Assembly (NCBI RefSeq): GCF_028681615.1
Contig: NZ_JAQUHV010000001.1
Coordinates: 186,001 to 250,000, forward strand
DNA length: 64,000 nt
DNA from: Sulfuricurvum sp.
GTDB lineage: Bacteria; Campylobacterota; Campylobacteria; Campylobacterales; Sulfurimonadaceae
Direction: 5' to 3'
Under the pieces are notes generated by a model. It was given only the letters and a program-made list of their open reading frames with translations, did not search any database and had not been told where the DNA came from. This document shows positions 40,169 to 49,716 of this stretch, in pieces. Numbering within the stretch: the stretch's first letter is position 1; each line of letters begins with the position of its first letter. Made by a program: the position numbers and the translations under genes.

Positions 40169-41377
40169 GTGGAATCGCTCAAACTAAAATCCAAACTGCT
40201 TTACTTATTGTTACTGGTCGGATTTGGGCTGAGTGTTGTAGGATTGATCGGATATTTCAATATTAAAAATATCAAACGGCATATGGACACCCTCTATTAC
40301 GGTTCCCTTGTCCCTTTAAGCGAACTCGCTTCTATCAATGATGCCTATGAAAACGATTTAACCATAACCGTCTATCGCTGGAACAATCATCTTATCAGCG
40401 ACGATGACGCGGCACAAAAAATCTCCAACGGATTGGAAAAAATACAGCAGGGCTGGTCAAACTATCTCTCCTATCCCAAACGTCCCGAAGAGATGCCTTA
40501 TGTCGATTACACCGAATCGCAGATGGACCTCATAGGAGGCTACTTTACCCAGATCCGTTCCATCATGCTTGATCCGAAACATTCACATCCGATTTCGTTA
40601 AGTACATTAAACGAAAATCTCCATTCCATCCACGAAACGATCCGCCAATTGATCACGTATGAAAATGCCTCTGCACGCTATGAACATTTGGAACTGATGG
40701 CACGATATGAAAATGCCCTGATGCAGTTAATTCTGTTTTTGGGAGTTATTTTAGTACTGGTGATGGGGTTGGCATGGAAAATTTTTGCCCGAATCGAATG
40801 GCAGCAGCACCAACTCATCTCCACAACCGAAACCCTAAAGCATCTCAACCTCAAACTTGAGCAGGCTTCCTACACCGATTCACTCACCTCCCTTTATAAC
40901 CGACGCTATTTTAATGTCGTGTATGAGCGGGAGTTCAAACGGGCTTTGCGTGCATCAAAACCTTTTGTATTTATGATGCTCGACATCGATTTTTTCAAAC
41001 AGTACAACGATACCTATGGCCATCTGCAAGGTGACCAGGCACTTCAGGCAGTTGCAAAAACACTCAAAGCGACCTTCCAGCGTCCGGGAGACTATCCGTT
41101 TCGTCTCGGCGGGGAAGAATTCGGTATTATCCTCACCGATATCAATTGTAAAAATGCCCATATTATGGGGGAGAGATTGCGCTCGAATATTGAGAAATTA
41201 AAAATAGAGCATAAAGGGTCAAAAATTTTGCCGACGCTGAGTGTTTCCATCGGAGGTATCTGTATCGTTCCGACGGCTCTTATGGGTGATGATGCATTGA
41301 TCCACGCGGCAGATACCAACCTCTACGCGGCAAAAGAGCGGGGACGCAATCAAGTGGTGTTTGGTAATAAGTTATAA
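40169..41377 (+). CDS. membrane diguanylate cyclase (GGDEF)
   Basis: The 402-residue protein has membrane segments near 11-31 and 187-207 around a helical periplasmic domain of the 4HB-sensor type, a short coiled coil, and a GGDEF domain with active site G-G-E-E-F (314-318) and the family's D-x-D-x-F-K-x-x-N-D-x-x-G-H. This predicts an active cyclase. The start is placed at GTG 40169, just before the first membrane segment, because no ATG fits. The ribosome binding site is weak, so the start is uncertain. No I-site R-x-x-D is evident directly upstream. Confidence 0.85.
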   Translation: MESLKLKSKLLYLLLLVGFGLSVVGLIGYFNIKNIKRHMDTLYYGSLVPLSELASINDAYENDLTITVYRWNNHLISDDDAAQKISNGLEKIQQGWSNYLSYPKRPEEMPYVDYTESQMDLIGGYFTQIRSIMLDPKHSHPISLSTLNENLHSIHETIRQLITYENASARYEHLELMARYENALMQLILFLGVILVLVMGLAWKIFARIEWQQHQLISTTETLKHLNLKLEQASYTDSLTSLYNRRYFNVVYEREFKRALRASKPFVFMMLDIDFFKQYNDTYGHLQGDQALQAVAKTLKATFQRPGDYPFRLGGEEFGIILTDINCKNAHIMGERLRSNIEKLKIEHKGSKILPTLSVSIGGICIVPTALMGDDALIHAADTNLYAAKERGRNQVVFGNKL

Positions 41378-41710
41378 TTATTTTTTGAATTTAAAGGAGA
41401 GTTTTTCGAGGTTTTCACGTACTTTTGGAGCAATTTCGCCCTGAAACTCCATCCATCCCTCTTTGTATGTACCGCCGCAGGCAAGTGACTTTTTAAGCGA
41501 TGACAGCGTCTTTTGGGCATCTTCTTCGCATAAACTGAAAGGACCCACGAGTGTCACCACTTTCCCTTTACGCTTCTCTTTTTGGAATACAAGACGGTGA
41601 GCGGAAGGTTCCAGAATCGTGAGTGTTTGAGACGTTTTTTCCTCTTCCATACTCCACCCCTCGGCCCATGAGGCGCCGAGGTCCAGAGAGAGTTTCGTTC
41701 CACGGCTCAC
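41378..41710 (-). CDS. YciH/SUI1-family translation factor
   Basis: The 110-residue protein has the SUI1 (eIF1-like) domain: R-K-G-K-V-V-T-L-V-G near 47-56, L-K-K-S-L-A-C-G-G-T near 72-81 and I-A-P-K-V-R-E-N-L near 93. In E. coli YciH affects initiation fidelity and is not essential. It directly abuts the end of the GGDEF gene and overlaps the DUF1653 gene by four bases. Confidence 0.88.
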   Translation of the reverse strand: MSRGTKLSLDLGASWAEGWSMEEEKTSQTLTILEPSAHRLVFQKEKRKGKVVTLVGPFSLCEEDAQKTLSSLKKSLACGGTYKEGWMEFQGEIAPKVRENLEKLSFKFKK

Positions 41711-41913
41711 TGGATCTCTCCGCAGTATTCAAAGCGTTTCATGCCGTTGGGGAGAATTTCGATAAACATTTCGAGCGGTCGCACCCATAAACCGCGTTCA
41801 CCGTACAATGGGCGGTACACAACGAGACTCTCGGATGTTTCAGAGTGCTTTGCAACACCGATCACCTCGTAATGCTTCCCTTTGTAATGGCGGTAGAGTC
41901 CAGGTTTAAGCAC
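41707..41913 (-). CDS. DUF1653 protein
   Basis: The 68-residue protein shows the DUF1653 pattern: P-G-x-Y-R-H-Y-K-G-x-x-Y-E-V-I-G-x-A-x-H-S-E-T near 4-27, V-V-Y-R-P-L-Y-G, L-W-V-R-P-L-E-M-F, and a final R-F-E-Y. The function is unknown. It overlaps both neighbours (YciH and DUF5718), giving a compact three-gene operon. Confidence 0.88.
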   Translation of the reverse strand: MLKPGLYRHYKGKHYEVIGVAKHSETSESLVVYRPLYGERGLWVRPLEMFIEILPNGMKRFEYCGEIQ

Positions 41914-42739
41914 GGATTACCTTTTGTACCAATGCGCTGATCCCCTCAGCTTCAAAAGCATTTCGATTCGCCATCGATAGGATAGGGTTGGTACAGTATC
42001 GTGCATTATCATACACCACGACAATCACCTCATCTCCCTCTTGGAGAAAGTTTTTCTCACCGAAACGGGTATAGCGGGTCGCACCGATACTGATAATAGC
42101 GTTCTTAGGATTCCCGGCCTCTTTGAGATAACCGCTGATCGGTTCCAGCGGACCGAAATCAGCTTGGGAATTGATCTGATTTTTCATCCACTCCAGCAAT
42201 TTTCCGTAAAAGAAACTGTATCCCGGCAATTCGACATCTTCGCCGTAGCGCATCAGCATCCCGTCCCGTCGTAAAAATGAAGCGATACGATAGGTATCCA
42301 TCAATCCGCCTTTATCAAACGTATCAATCGGAATAAGGGTAGAAGAGAGCCCTTTGGACGAAGCACCCCAATTTTTCTTCTGGCTGATTTTTCCAGCCCC
42401 CTCGATGCGGAGAGAACAGTCGTTATACGCACCGAAAAACTTCGGCGTAATAGCGGTTACATTCCCCTCACCATCGTAATCAAGATCGCAAATAAGTGCT
42501 ACTTCAGGTTCAGGTTGAACATTGCACTCTTCATTCGGGAGGGTAATCGTATCGGCACTGATCGGGTAAATACCGAGTTGGCCTTCACGTTCTGGGATAT
42601 AGAAAGGGAAGATTCCTTTCGGACCGTTTGGGTCTTCGGTTAGAATATCTTTAAAATCGGCACTCTCACCGGCTTGTTCGAGATGGAGAGCAAAATTGCC
42701 CGCTACCCCTAATCCGATAAAGTTTTTATACTCTTTCAT
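41906..42739 (-). CDS. DUF5718 protein, fumarylacetoacetase-like fold suspected
   Basis: The 277-residue protein opens with G-L-G-V-A-G-N-F-A-L-H-L-E-Q and has V-Q-P-E-P-E-V-A-L-I (near 75), G-A-Y-N-D-C-S-L-R and L-P-G-Y-S-F-F-Y-G-K-L. The E-P-E-V-A and N-D-x-S-x-R elements resemble the metal site of fumarylacetoacetate-hydrolase-fold enzymes. It is a family I associate with this phylum as DUF5718. The substrate is unknown. It heads the operon with DUF1653 and YciH. Confidence 0.7.
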   Translation of the reverse strand: MKEYKNFIGLGVAGNFALHLEQAGESADFKDILTEDPNGPKGIFPFYIPEREGQLGIYPISADTITLPNEECNVQPEPEVALICDLDYDGEGNVTAITPKFFGAYNDCSLRIEGAGKISQKKNWGASSKGLSSTLIPIDTFDKGGLMDTYRIASFLRRDGMLMRYGEDVELPGYSFFYGKLLEWMKNQINSQADFGPLEPISGYLKEAGNPKNAIISIGATRYTRFGEKNFLQEGDEVIVVVYDNARYCTNPILSMANRNAFEAEGISALVQKVIRA

Positions 42740-42756
42740 CCATCCCTCCGTTTAAT

Positions 42757-44361
42757 TTATAAACTTCCGCTTGCTTTCGCTTCGGCAAACTCTTCATACG
42801 TACCTTTGAAATCGGTATAACTTCCGTCGGCATGGAGTTCGATAACACGTCCGGCAAATGCATCGAGCAACTCACGGTCATGGCTCACACAGATTACGTT
42901 GCCTTCAAATTCGTACAACGCCTCACCCAATGCGATAATCGCTTCGAGGTCGAGATGGTTGGTCGGTTCATCAAGAACGAGGAAATTTCCCCCCTCCAGC
43001 ATCATTTTTGATAGCATCATACGGTGTTTTTCACCCCCGCTGATTTTCTCGATACTTTTCTCCTGCTGTTCGCCGTTGAAAAGCATACGTCCCAAACAGT
43101 TACGGATTTCCGAGATCTCACGTTTCGGATCAAATGCGCGGAGCCAATCGTACAGCGTCTCGCTTCCTTTGATACGGTCAGCCGTATCTTGCGGGAAATA
43201 AGTCGGTTCGATCGTAGCCCCCCATTTGACACTGCCGCTAGTCGGCTTGATCTCTTCCATGATGATTTTGAGCAAAGTTGATTTTCCGACACCGTTGGCC
43301 CCGATCACGGCAATTTTCTCACCCGGAACGATTTTAAGATTGATGTTGTGCAATACGTTCAAATCCCCGTAGCTGTGTGATACATCAAGCACATCAAGTG
43401 CTTCGTCCCCCATTTGGCGTTTCGCTTTAAAAACGATACTCGGGTCACGGCGGGAAGATGGCTTGATGTCATCAATCGTAAGTTTATCAAGTTGTTTTTG
43501 ACGTGAAGTCGCCTGTTTTGCTTTAGATGCATTCGCCGAGAAACGACGTACAAACGCTTCAAGCTGCTCTTTTTCTTTGAGTTTTTTATCCCGTTCCAAC
43601 TGCGCTTGGTTCGCCATAACGGTGGATGCGAGATACCAATCGTCATAGTTTCCGGTAAATTCGCGGATTTTTTGGAAATCGACGTCGAGGATATTGGTCA
43701 CAACGGCATTGATAAAGTGACGGTCATGCGAGATGACGACCATGGTCCCCTCGTGGCGTTGAAGCTCGTGTTCCAACCATCCGATCGTATCGATATCGAG
43801 GTTATTCGTCGGCTCATCGAGGAACAAAACGTCCGGTTTCGGATACAGAACCTGTGCAAGAAGTACTTTAAATTTTTCCGACGACGGAAGAGTCGACATC
43901 AAATCGTTATGATGCTCAGCCGGAATTCCGACGTTTTCGAGAATTTTCGCGATCTGGACATCGTATTCGTAGGTCGGATCTTCTTCCACACAGATCATTT
44001 CCAGTTCAGCCAGTCGATCGTTGACTTTGTCGTCTTCAAAATCTCCCGTTGCATAAAGATGCTCTTTCTCTTTGATCGCATCATACAAGCGTTTATTACC
44101 CCATAAAACCGCATCTGCAATCGTAAAATCTTCAAACGCGAACTGATTTTGTCCCAAAACACCCACTTTGAGACCCGGTTCGATGGAGATATCCCCCTCG
44201 TACTCTTTGATCTCACCGCTGAGAATTTTGAGAAATGTTGTTTTTCCGGCGCCGTTGGCTCCGATGAGACCGTAACGTTTGTTGCGGTCGAGTTTGAGGT
44301 TGATCCCTTCAAACAAAATCCGACTTCCGAAACGCATTGTTAATTTCGTGACTTGTACCAT
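42757..44361 (-). CDS. ABC-F family ribosome-associated ATPase (YbiT-like)
   Basis: The 534-residue protein has two ABC domains without membrane segments: Walker A G-A-N-G-A-G-K-T-T near 36 and G-A-N-G-V-G-K-S-T near 347, signature motifs L-P-S-S-E-K and I-S-G-G-E-K, and a linker between the domains (about 230-300) typical of ABC-F. The first signature is degenerate. Length and the N-terminal M-R-F-G-S-R-I-L-F-E pattern match YbiT. It likely acts at the ribosomal E site. A monocistronic gene with an ATG start. Confidence 0.9.
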   Translation of the reverse strand: MVQVTKLTMRFGSRILFEGINLKLDRNKRYGLIGANGAGKTTFLKILSGEIKEYEGDISIEPGLKVGVLGQNQFAFEDFTIADAVLWGNKRLYDAIKEKEHLYATGDFEDDKVNDRLAELEMICVEEDPTYEYDVQIAKILENVGIPAEHHNDLMSTLPSSEKFKVLLAQVLYPKPDVLFLDEPTNNLDIDTIGWLEHELQRHEGTMVVISHDRHFINAVVTNILDVDFQKIREFTGNYDDWYLASTVMANQAQLERDKKLKEKEQLEAFVRRFSANASKAKQATSRQKQLDKLTIDDIKPSSRRDPSIVFKAKRQMGDEALDVLDVSHSYGDLNVLHNINLKIVPGEKIAVIGANGVGKSTLLKIIMEEIKPTSGSVKWGATIEPTYFPQDTADRIKGSETLYDWLRAFDPKREISEIRNCLGRMLFNGEQQEKSIEKISGGEKHRMMLSKMMLEGGNFLVLDEPTNHLDLEAIIALGEALYEFEGNVICVSHDRELLDAFAGRVIELHADGSYTDFKGTYEEFAEAKASGSL

Positions 44362-44493
44362 TGCAAAACTCTTTATATACTAAAATTTCGCGATTATATC
44401 CAAATTCTGATTATGCTTTCCTAACATAGAATCAAAGGAAAATTTAAACCATAACAAATTATAATATCACAAAATAATCACGTTTAGGATTCA

Positions 44494-46593
44494 ATGCAAA
44501 CCGAAGCCCCTCTTTACGATGTACTAAATTATCTTCCGGAGGGAATTTTAATGGTTGATGAACGAGGGGTAATCCTCTTCGCCAACGAAGCATTTTCCGA
44601 GATGGTAGGGTATGAAAACGATATTCTCTTAGGTCTCAATATATTAAGCCTTTTAGCAGATATTGATGTTTTCACGGCATGCATTGCAAAAGTCATGAAC
44701 GAGGGGAAATCCCTTGATGCCGAAACCGACTTTCTTCATAGTGACGGAAGAATCATCCAGGCGATCAAAAGCGTACGGATGATTCGCCATAATGAGCACA
44801 TCCGTTTCTTTGTAAACATTCGCAACCTCTCCGATATAAATCGTCTGAATAAAGAGTTACGCCTCTCTAAAGAACTCATAGAATATCAGGCTCACGAACT
44901 CTCAACGCTGCTCAATTCCAAAAATCAGGAACTTGAAGAGATTTTGGGCAGTATCGACGAAGTGATCTGGTACATTGATAATCAGACCCTCTCACTTCGC
45001 TATGTCAACAATGCCGTAGAAGGAGTTTTCGGCTTTACCAAAGAGACGTTTTTAGCCGATCCTTCTCTCTGGCAACAACAGATATATCCCGATGACCGCG
45101 AATTGGTTAAAATGTTTTTTGAAACACTTCGCCCCGGACAATCGCAAGAAATTCGGTTTCGAATTCTCCGTAATGACGGTGAATCGCGATGGCTTAACAG
45201 CCGTATTCATCATCATCCGACACTCAAACTCTTTATCGGTATCACCTCCGATATCACCTCATCAAAAACACAAAGCGACGAGATTGCATTTTTAGCCTAT
45301 CATGACCCGCTTACACTCCTTCCCAACCGTGCCAAATTAAAACTCCAGCTTGAAAACCGTTTCGAGCACTCGTCTTCGACCCCTTTTGCCCTGCTTTTTT
45401 TGGATTTGGATAATTTTAAAAACATTAATGACACGATGGGGCATGAAGTCGGCGACAAGATCTTAATCGAAGTGAGCCGCCGTATTCTCGCAACTGCGGG
45501 AGAACATGACTTTTGTGCCCGTTTCGGAGGGGATGAATTTGTCGTTTTACTCCAAGATACCGACATCTCACACGTTAACATGTTTGCCGAGCGTATGATT
45601 CAAATGTTCAAACGCCCTTTCCGGGTCAAAGAGATCGACTTTTTTCTCTCCACTTCTATCGGAATCGTCCTCTACCCGCAAGATGCTCAAAACGGGGAAG
45701 ATTTGATCAAACATGCCGATACGGCCATGTACGAAGCCAAAAATAAAGGCAAAAACCAATTTGTTTATTATCATTCATCCATGCAGCGCGCTATCCATAA
45801 CTTTTTATACATCGAATCGTTGGTCCGTGACGGACTCAGACAAAATCTTTTTGAACTCTATTTTCAGCCGCTGATTGATAGCAAAACGCTCCGTTTGGAA
45901 GGGTATGAAGCACTTATGCGACTGCCCCATCCGACAGAAGGGTTTGTTTCTCCCGATATTTTTATTACGGTTGCCGAAACCAACGGGGATATTCTTCTAA
46001 TCGGGGAAGTGGTATTACGGCAAGCCTGTGATTTTATCACTTCAGTACGACAGCTATGCTCACAGCCGTTTTTTGTGGCAATCAACATTTCATCCAAACA
46101 GCTGCATCAAATGCATTTTGCCCAGGATCTTTTGGACTATCTCAAAGAACGAGATATTCCTCCCTCCTTTTTAAAAGTTGAACTTACCGAAAGTGCCGTT
46201 ATGGAAAACATCGATATCGCCGCCGTTCAGCTTAATAAGCTTAAAGAAGGAGGGGTACGGATTGCATTGGATGATTTCGGAACCGGATATTCGTCTTTTG
46301 CCTATTTAGCCCAGCTTCCAATCGACACTCTAAAAATTGACAAATCGTTTATCCTTACCCTGTTTGAGGTCAATTCGAATCGCCATATTGTCGAAGCCAT
46401 GTCGAATCTCGCCCATGTGCTCGGGATGAGTGTTACGGCTGAAGGGGTCGAGGAGAGTGAGCATTTTGACTTTTTAATCCAGAATAAAATTGACACCCTT
46501 CAGGGATATCACCTCTCACGGCCACTTCCGCGAAACGTTATCCTCCAAAAACTTCAAAATTCCGATCCATACTTTACGCCCCTCCCCTTATAA
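44494..46593 (+). CDS. PAS-PAS-GGDEF-EAL cyclic di-GMP protein
   Basis: The 699-residue soluble protein has two PAS domains (about 8-115 and 150-262), a GGDEF domain with intact G-G-D-E-F (345-349), and an EAL domain with intact Y-E-A-L-M-R (E472) and D-D-F-G-T-G-Y-S. Both synthesis and hydrolysis of c-di-GMP are possible. The PAS domains presumably bias the balance. A coiled coil (L-R-L-S-K-E-L-I-E-Y-Q-A-H-E-L) separates the PAS domains. It has no membrane segment and no obvious operon partner. Confidence 0.92.
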   Translation: MQTEAPLYDVLNYLPEGILMVDERGVILFANEAFSEMVGYENDILLGLNILSLLADIDVFTACIAKVMNEGKSLDAETDFLHSDGRIIQAIKSVRMIRHNEHIRFFVNIRNLSDINRLNKELRLSKELIEYQAHELSTLLNSKNQELEEILGSIDEVIWYIDNQTLSLRYVNNAVEGVFGFTKETFLADPSLWQQQIYPDDRELVKMFFETLRPGQSQEIRFRILRNDGESRWLNSRIHHHPTLKLFIGITSDITSSKTQSDEIAFLAYHDPLTLLPNRAKLKLQLENRFEHSSSTPFALLFLDLDNFKNINDTMGHEVGDKILIEVSRRILATAGEHDFCARFGGDEFVVLLQDTDISHVNMFAERMIQMFKRPFRVKEIDFFLSTSIGIVLYPQDAQNGEDLIKHADTAMYEAKNKGKNQFVYYHSSMQRAIHNFLYIESLVRDGLRQNLFELYFQPLIDSKTLRLEGYEALMRLPHPTEGFVSPDIFITVAETNGDILLIGEVVLRQACDFITSVRQLCSQPFFVAINISSKQLHQMHFAQDLLDYLKERDIPPSFLKVELTESAVMENIDIAAVQLNKLKEGGVRIALDDFGTGYSSFAYLAQLPIDTLKIDKSFILTLFEVNSNRHIVEAMSNLAHVLGMSVTAEGVEESEHFDFLIQNKIDTLQGYHLSRPLPRNVILQKLQNSDPYFTPLPL

Positions 46594-46675
46594 GACAAAA
46601 CGTGAGATATGCGAGTAAGGCGATACACCCTGTTTTGGCACAGTGAACCTGCTCAACCCATTTTTGTAAAGATAT

Positions 46676-46686
46676 GTCACGGTGAC
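46676..46686. promoter_or_regulatory. GTCAC-G-GTGAC palindrome upstream of the RRM gene
   Basis: A perfect five-base inverted repeat with one central base lies in the 203-base gap between the PAS-GGDEF-EAL gene and the RRM gene. A TATAGT further down (about 46769) may be the -10. The palindrome could be an operator. The rest of the gap shows nothing recognisable. Confidence 0.25.
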
Positions 46687-46796
46687 GATATTAATAACGG
46701 AAATACAATTATTTTTAACATTCCCATAAGATTGTAATGGTTAAAATGTGTCAAGGATTATGCTGGTTATAGTTCGATTTTTTCACGGAGCACAAT

Positions 46797-47069
46797 GTGA
46801 CACAAATTTATGTCGGGAACATTCCCTACGGCAAAGACGAAAACGATCTTAAAGATCTTTTCGGACAATATGGTGAAGTTAGTTCAGTTAAATTCGTAAA
46901 TGATAAAGAAACAGGCCGTTTCCGCGGTTTTGGTTTCGTTGAAATGGCGAACAAAGACGAAGCTGACAAAGCGATCACTGCCCTCGAAGGTAACGATTTC
47001 GGCGGACGTACACTTCGTGTAAACGAAGCTCGTCCACGCGCACCACGCCCTCCACGCGACCGCTGGTAA
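46797..47069 (+). CDS. RRM-domain RNA-binding protein
   Basis: The 90-residue protein is a single RNA recognition motif with RNP2 I-Y-V-G-N-I (4-9) and RNP1 R-F-R-G-F-G-F-V (42-49), then a short Arg/Pro tail (R-P-R-A-P-R-P-P-R-D-R-W). Such proteins are cold- or stress-associated RNA chaperones. It starts at GTG with GGAG upstream. An ATG two bases before is followed at once by TGA and so cannot be used. The terminator hairpin at 47077-47101 follows. Confidence 0.93.
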   Translation: MTQIYVGNIPYGKDENDLKDLFGQYGEVSSVKFVNDKETGRFRGFGFVEMANKDEADKAITALEGNDFGGRTLRVNEARPRAPRPPRDRW

Positions 47070-47076
47070 TCACTCC

Positions 47077-47101
47077 CATGAAGCCCTCACGGGCTTTCAT
47101 G
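47077..47101 (+). terminator. hairpin terminator after the RRM gene
   Basis: CATGAAGCCC-TCAC-GGGCTTTCATG forms a strong stem with one bulged T, seven bases after the stop. No long T-tract follows, so termination may be partial. Confidence 0.5.
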
Positions 47102-47167
47102 CCACTCTAATACAATTTCCCTTTTCTCAAAAACAATTTCTCTATAACTCTTATTTAAAGATGCACA

Positions 47168-47371
47168 ATGACCTATACACTCACCGAGCCTTACATCGAA
47201 TTGCATAAACTTATTAAACTGTTAGATCTCGTCGACACCGGCGGACAAGCCAAAGTATTAATCGAAAACGGACATGTATTCCGCAACGGTGAATGTGAAA
47301 CCCGTAAGCGGGCAAAAATCACCAAGGGAGAGACGATCACAATCGGTGATGTGGTTATCGAAGTGATCTAA
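47168..47371 (+). CDS. S4-domain RNA-binding protein (YbcJ-like)
   Basis: The 67-residue protein is a single S4 domain: I-E-L-H-K-L-I-K-L near 10-18, G-G-Q-A-K-V-L-I-E-N-G-H-V-F-R-N-G near 27-43 and R-K-R-A-K-I near 49. The family members are stand-alone RNA binders, some linked to ribosome handling. ATG start, 65 bases before ctpA. A short AT-rich gap precedes each. Confidence 0.88.
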   Translation: MTYTLTEPYIELHKLIKLLDLVDTGGQAKVLIENGHVFRNGECETRKRAKITKGETITIGDVVIEVI

Positions 47372-47435
47372 TCCATTGTTTATTAATCGACTTTTGACTA
47401 TAATCACGTAATACAAAAAGCTTGGAAAAATATAG

Positions 47436-48758
47436 ATGAAAAATATCAAAATGATGGTTGTCGGCTTTGCCAGTGCGGTTGCCGTAACTGTCGCTCTTTC
47501 CACCACGCTCTTAGCCAAAAGCGATGCTCCTGTTGTTACCGAACCCTCTGTTGAAGCATCCCGCTTACAGTCGTTAGCCAAATTCACCAAGGTTCTAGGA
47601 ATCGTTGAGCAATACAATGTCGACGGGCTGAGTATCGATCAGCTGATCGATAAAGCGTTGCAAGGGCTTTTATCCAATCTTGATGCCCACTCGACCTATA
47701 TGGACAAACAAAGCTATGAGAGCCTCAAAAGCCAAACGGACGGTGAATTCGGCGGACTAGGGATTACTGTCGGTATGCGTGACAACGCTCTTACCGTTAT
47801 TGCACCGATCGAAGGGACTCCTGCCGATAAGGCCGGTATTAAAGCGGGTGACATTATCCTAAAAATCAATGATAAATCTACGCTAAGCATGACCATTGAC
47901 GATGCGGTCGGTATCATGCGCGGAAAGCCTAAAACGCCGATCGATCTCACAATCGTCCGTAAAGGTGAAGCGGAACCTTTGAAATTTCATATCATCCGTG
48001 ACATTATTACCGTCGAATCTGTCTATACCCGTAAGATCGATAACAATATCCTCTATATCCGAATTACCAGTTTTGATAAAAAAGTAGCGGCGGATGTGAG
48101 AACGGCAATCAAGAAAAATGCCGCTACCAGTAACGGAATCATTATGGATTTACGGAATAATCCAGGAGGTCTTTTGGATCAAGCGGTTGAATTGACCAAC
48201 TTATTCGTCAGTGAAGGTGTTATCGTATCGCAAAAAGGGCGTAACAAAGCGGACGATGTCTCGTACAGTGCAACCAAAAGTGCAAAAATTACCGATTTGC
48301 CGCTCGTTGTTCTCGTCAATGAAGGGAGTGCCAGTGCGTCAGAAATCGTCAGCGGAGCGCTCCAAGATCTCAAACGCGGTGTTGTGGTCGGAGAAAAAAC
48401 ATTCGGTAAAGGCTCCGTTCAAGTCGTAATGCCGATTACCGAAACCGAAGCGATCAAACTCACGATTGCCCGCTATTACTTACCGAGCGGACGTACCATT
48501 CAAGCGGTCGGCGTTATCCCTGATATCGTCGTCGCTTCAGGTGAAGTGAAAAAACATGAGAACCAATTTAACATTAAAGAATCCGATCTCAAAAAACATC
48601 TGGAGAGCGAACTCCAAAAAGACGGCGGTATGATCGATGTAACCGAAGTAAATGCCAGCAATAAAACCGTTATCACCCCTGAGCAGTTGGATAAAGACAT
48701 TCAACTCAAAGAGGGCGTCGATATCATCAAAGCTCTTATCATAGTCAAAGGAAAGTAA
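47436..48758 (+). CDS. ctpA: CtpA-type carboxyl-terminal processing protease (S41)
   Basis: The 440-residue protease has an N-terminal signal or anchor (about 8-27), a PDZ domain (about 100-175, with G-L-G-I-T-V and A-G-I-K-A-G-D), and an S41 core with catalytic Ser300 (N-E-G-S-A-S-A-S) and Lys325 (T-F-G-K-G-S-V-Q). It cleaves periplasmic or envelope proteins at the C-terminus. It lies two bases before purC in the long operon that continues to crcB, an order conserved in this phylum. Confidence 0.94.
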   Translation: MKNIKMMVVGFASAVAVTVALSTTLLAKSDAPVVTEPSVEASRLQSLAKFTKVLGIVEQYNVDGLSIDQLIDKALQGLLSNLDAHSTYMDKQSYESLKSQTDGEFGGLGITVGMRDNALTVIAPIEGTPADKAGIKAGDIILKINDKSTLSMTIDDAVGIMRGKPKTPIDLTIVRKGEAEPLKFHIIRDIITVESVYTRKIDNNILYIRITSFDKKVAADVRTAIKKNAATSNGIIMDLRNNPGGLLDQAVELTNLFVSEGVIVSQKGRNKADDVSYSATKSAKITDLPLVVLVNEGSASASEIVSGALQDLKRGVVVGEKTFGKGSVQVVMPITETEAIKLTIARYYLPSGRTIQAVGVIPDIVVASGEVKKHENQFNIKESDLKKHLESELQKDGGMIDVTEVNASNKTVITPEQLDKDIQLKEGVDIIKALIIVKGK

Positions 48759-48760
48759 CA

Positions 48761-49471
48761 ATGGAAAAACGTGATCTCATCTATGAAGGCAAGGCTAAAC
48801 GCCTCTTTACCACAGACGATCCGAATCTCGTCATTGCCGAGTTTAAAGATGATCTTACGGCGTTTAACGGAGCTAAAAAAGATCAGGAAGCCGGTAAAGG
48901 TGCTCTGAACAATAAGATCTCAACCGAACTGTTCAAGATGTTAGCCGCAAACGGAGTGGAGTCTCATTTCGTAGAGATGCTCGATGACAACAATATGCTC
49001 TGTAAAAAAGTGGATATTATCCTTATCGAAGTAATCGTGCGCAATATCGCGACCGGAAGTCTTAGTAAAAACCTTGGTATTCCTGATGGAACCGTACTCC
49101 CATTCACCCTCGTCGAATTTGATTACAAAAACGATGCACTCGGTGATCCGAAACTGAACGATCAGCATTGTTTGATCCTCGGACTTGTCAAAAATGAAGC
49201 CGAATTGGATCAACTCCGCGCTATGGCACGTGAAATCAACTCTATCCTTCGCCCTTATTTCCATGAAAAAGGGCTCAATCTCGTCGATTTCAAACTTGAA
49301 TTCGGTCGTGACAAAGACGGAAAAATTATCTTGGCAGATGAAATCAGTCCGGACAACTGCCGTTTTTGGGATTTAGCAACAGGTGAGAAAATGGATAAAG
49401 ACCGTTTCCGTCAAGGTCTCGGCGGGCTTAAAGTAGCCTACGAAGAAGTATTAAATCGAATATTGGGGTAA
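48761..49471 (+). CDS. purC: PurC, SAICAR synthetase
   Basis: PurC joins aspartate to CAIR in purine synthesis. The 236-residue protein has Y-E-G-K-A-K-R-L-F near 8-16, [11 protein letters not shown] near 91-101, [12 protein letters not shown] near 193-204. The ATG follows AAGGAAAG. It overlaps purS at one base (TAATG). Confidence 0.96.
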   Translation: MEKRDLIYEGKAKRLFTTDDPNLVIAEFKDDLTAFNGAKKDQEAGKGALNNKISTELFKMLAANGVESHFVEMLDDNNMLCKKVDIILIEVIVRNIATGSLSKNLGIPDGTVLPFTLVEFDYKNDALGDPKLNDQHCLILGLVKNEAELDQLRAMAREINSILRPYFHEKGLNLVDFKLEFGRDKDGKIILADEISPDNCRFWDLATGEKMDKDRFRQGLGGLKVAYEEVLNRILG

Positions 49472-49716
49472 TGATGAAAGCAATAGTAAATGTATTTTTG
49501 AAAAACGGTGTTCTTGACTCTCAAGGCAAAGCAGTACATCATGCTCTTAGCGGCCACGGTTTCGGAAGTGTCAGTGATGTTCGCGTCGGCAAACAAATCA
49601 TTATCGAAATGAACGAGAGCGATGAAGCGGTTGCAAAAGAGAAAGTTGCCCACATGTGCGAAGAGTTGTTGGCCAACACGGTTATCGAAGATTACGAGAT
49701 CGAGATTCAAGCATGA
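49471..49716 (+). CDS. purS: PurS subunit of FGAM synthetase
   Basis: PurS bridges PurL and PurQ in the three-part formylglycinamidine synthetase. The 81-residue protein matches the family: V-F-L-K-N-G-V-L-D-S-Q-G-K-A near 8-21, L-S-G-H-G-F near 26 and V-R-V-G-K near 38. Two in-frame ATGs (49471 and 49474) are possible. Both overlap or abut the purC stop. It overlaps purQ by four bases. Confidence 0.94.
   Translation: MMKAIVNVFLKNGVLDSQGKAVHHALSGHGFGSVSDVRVGKQIIIEMNESDEAVAKEKVAHMCEELLANTVIEDYEIEIQA

Noticed and set aside
43606-44106. 166-codon plus-strand open frame
   Set aside because: It is antisense to the first ABC domain of the YbiT-like gene and shows no family motif.
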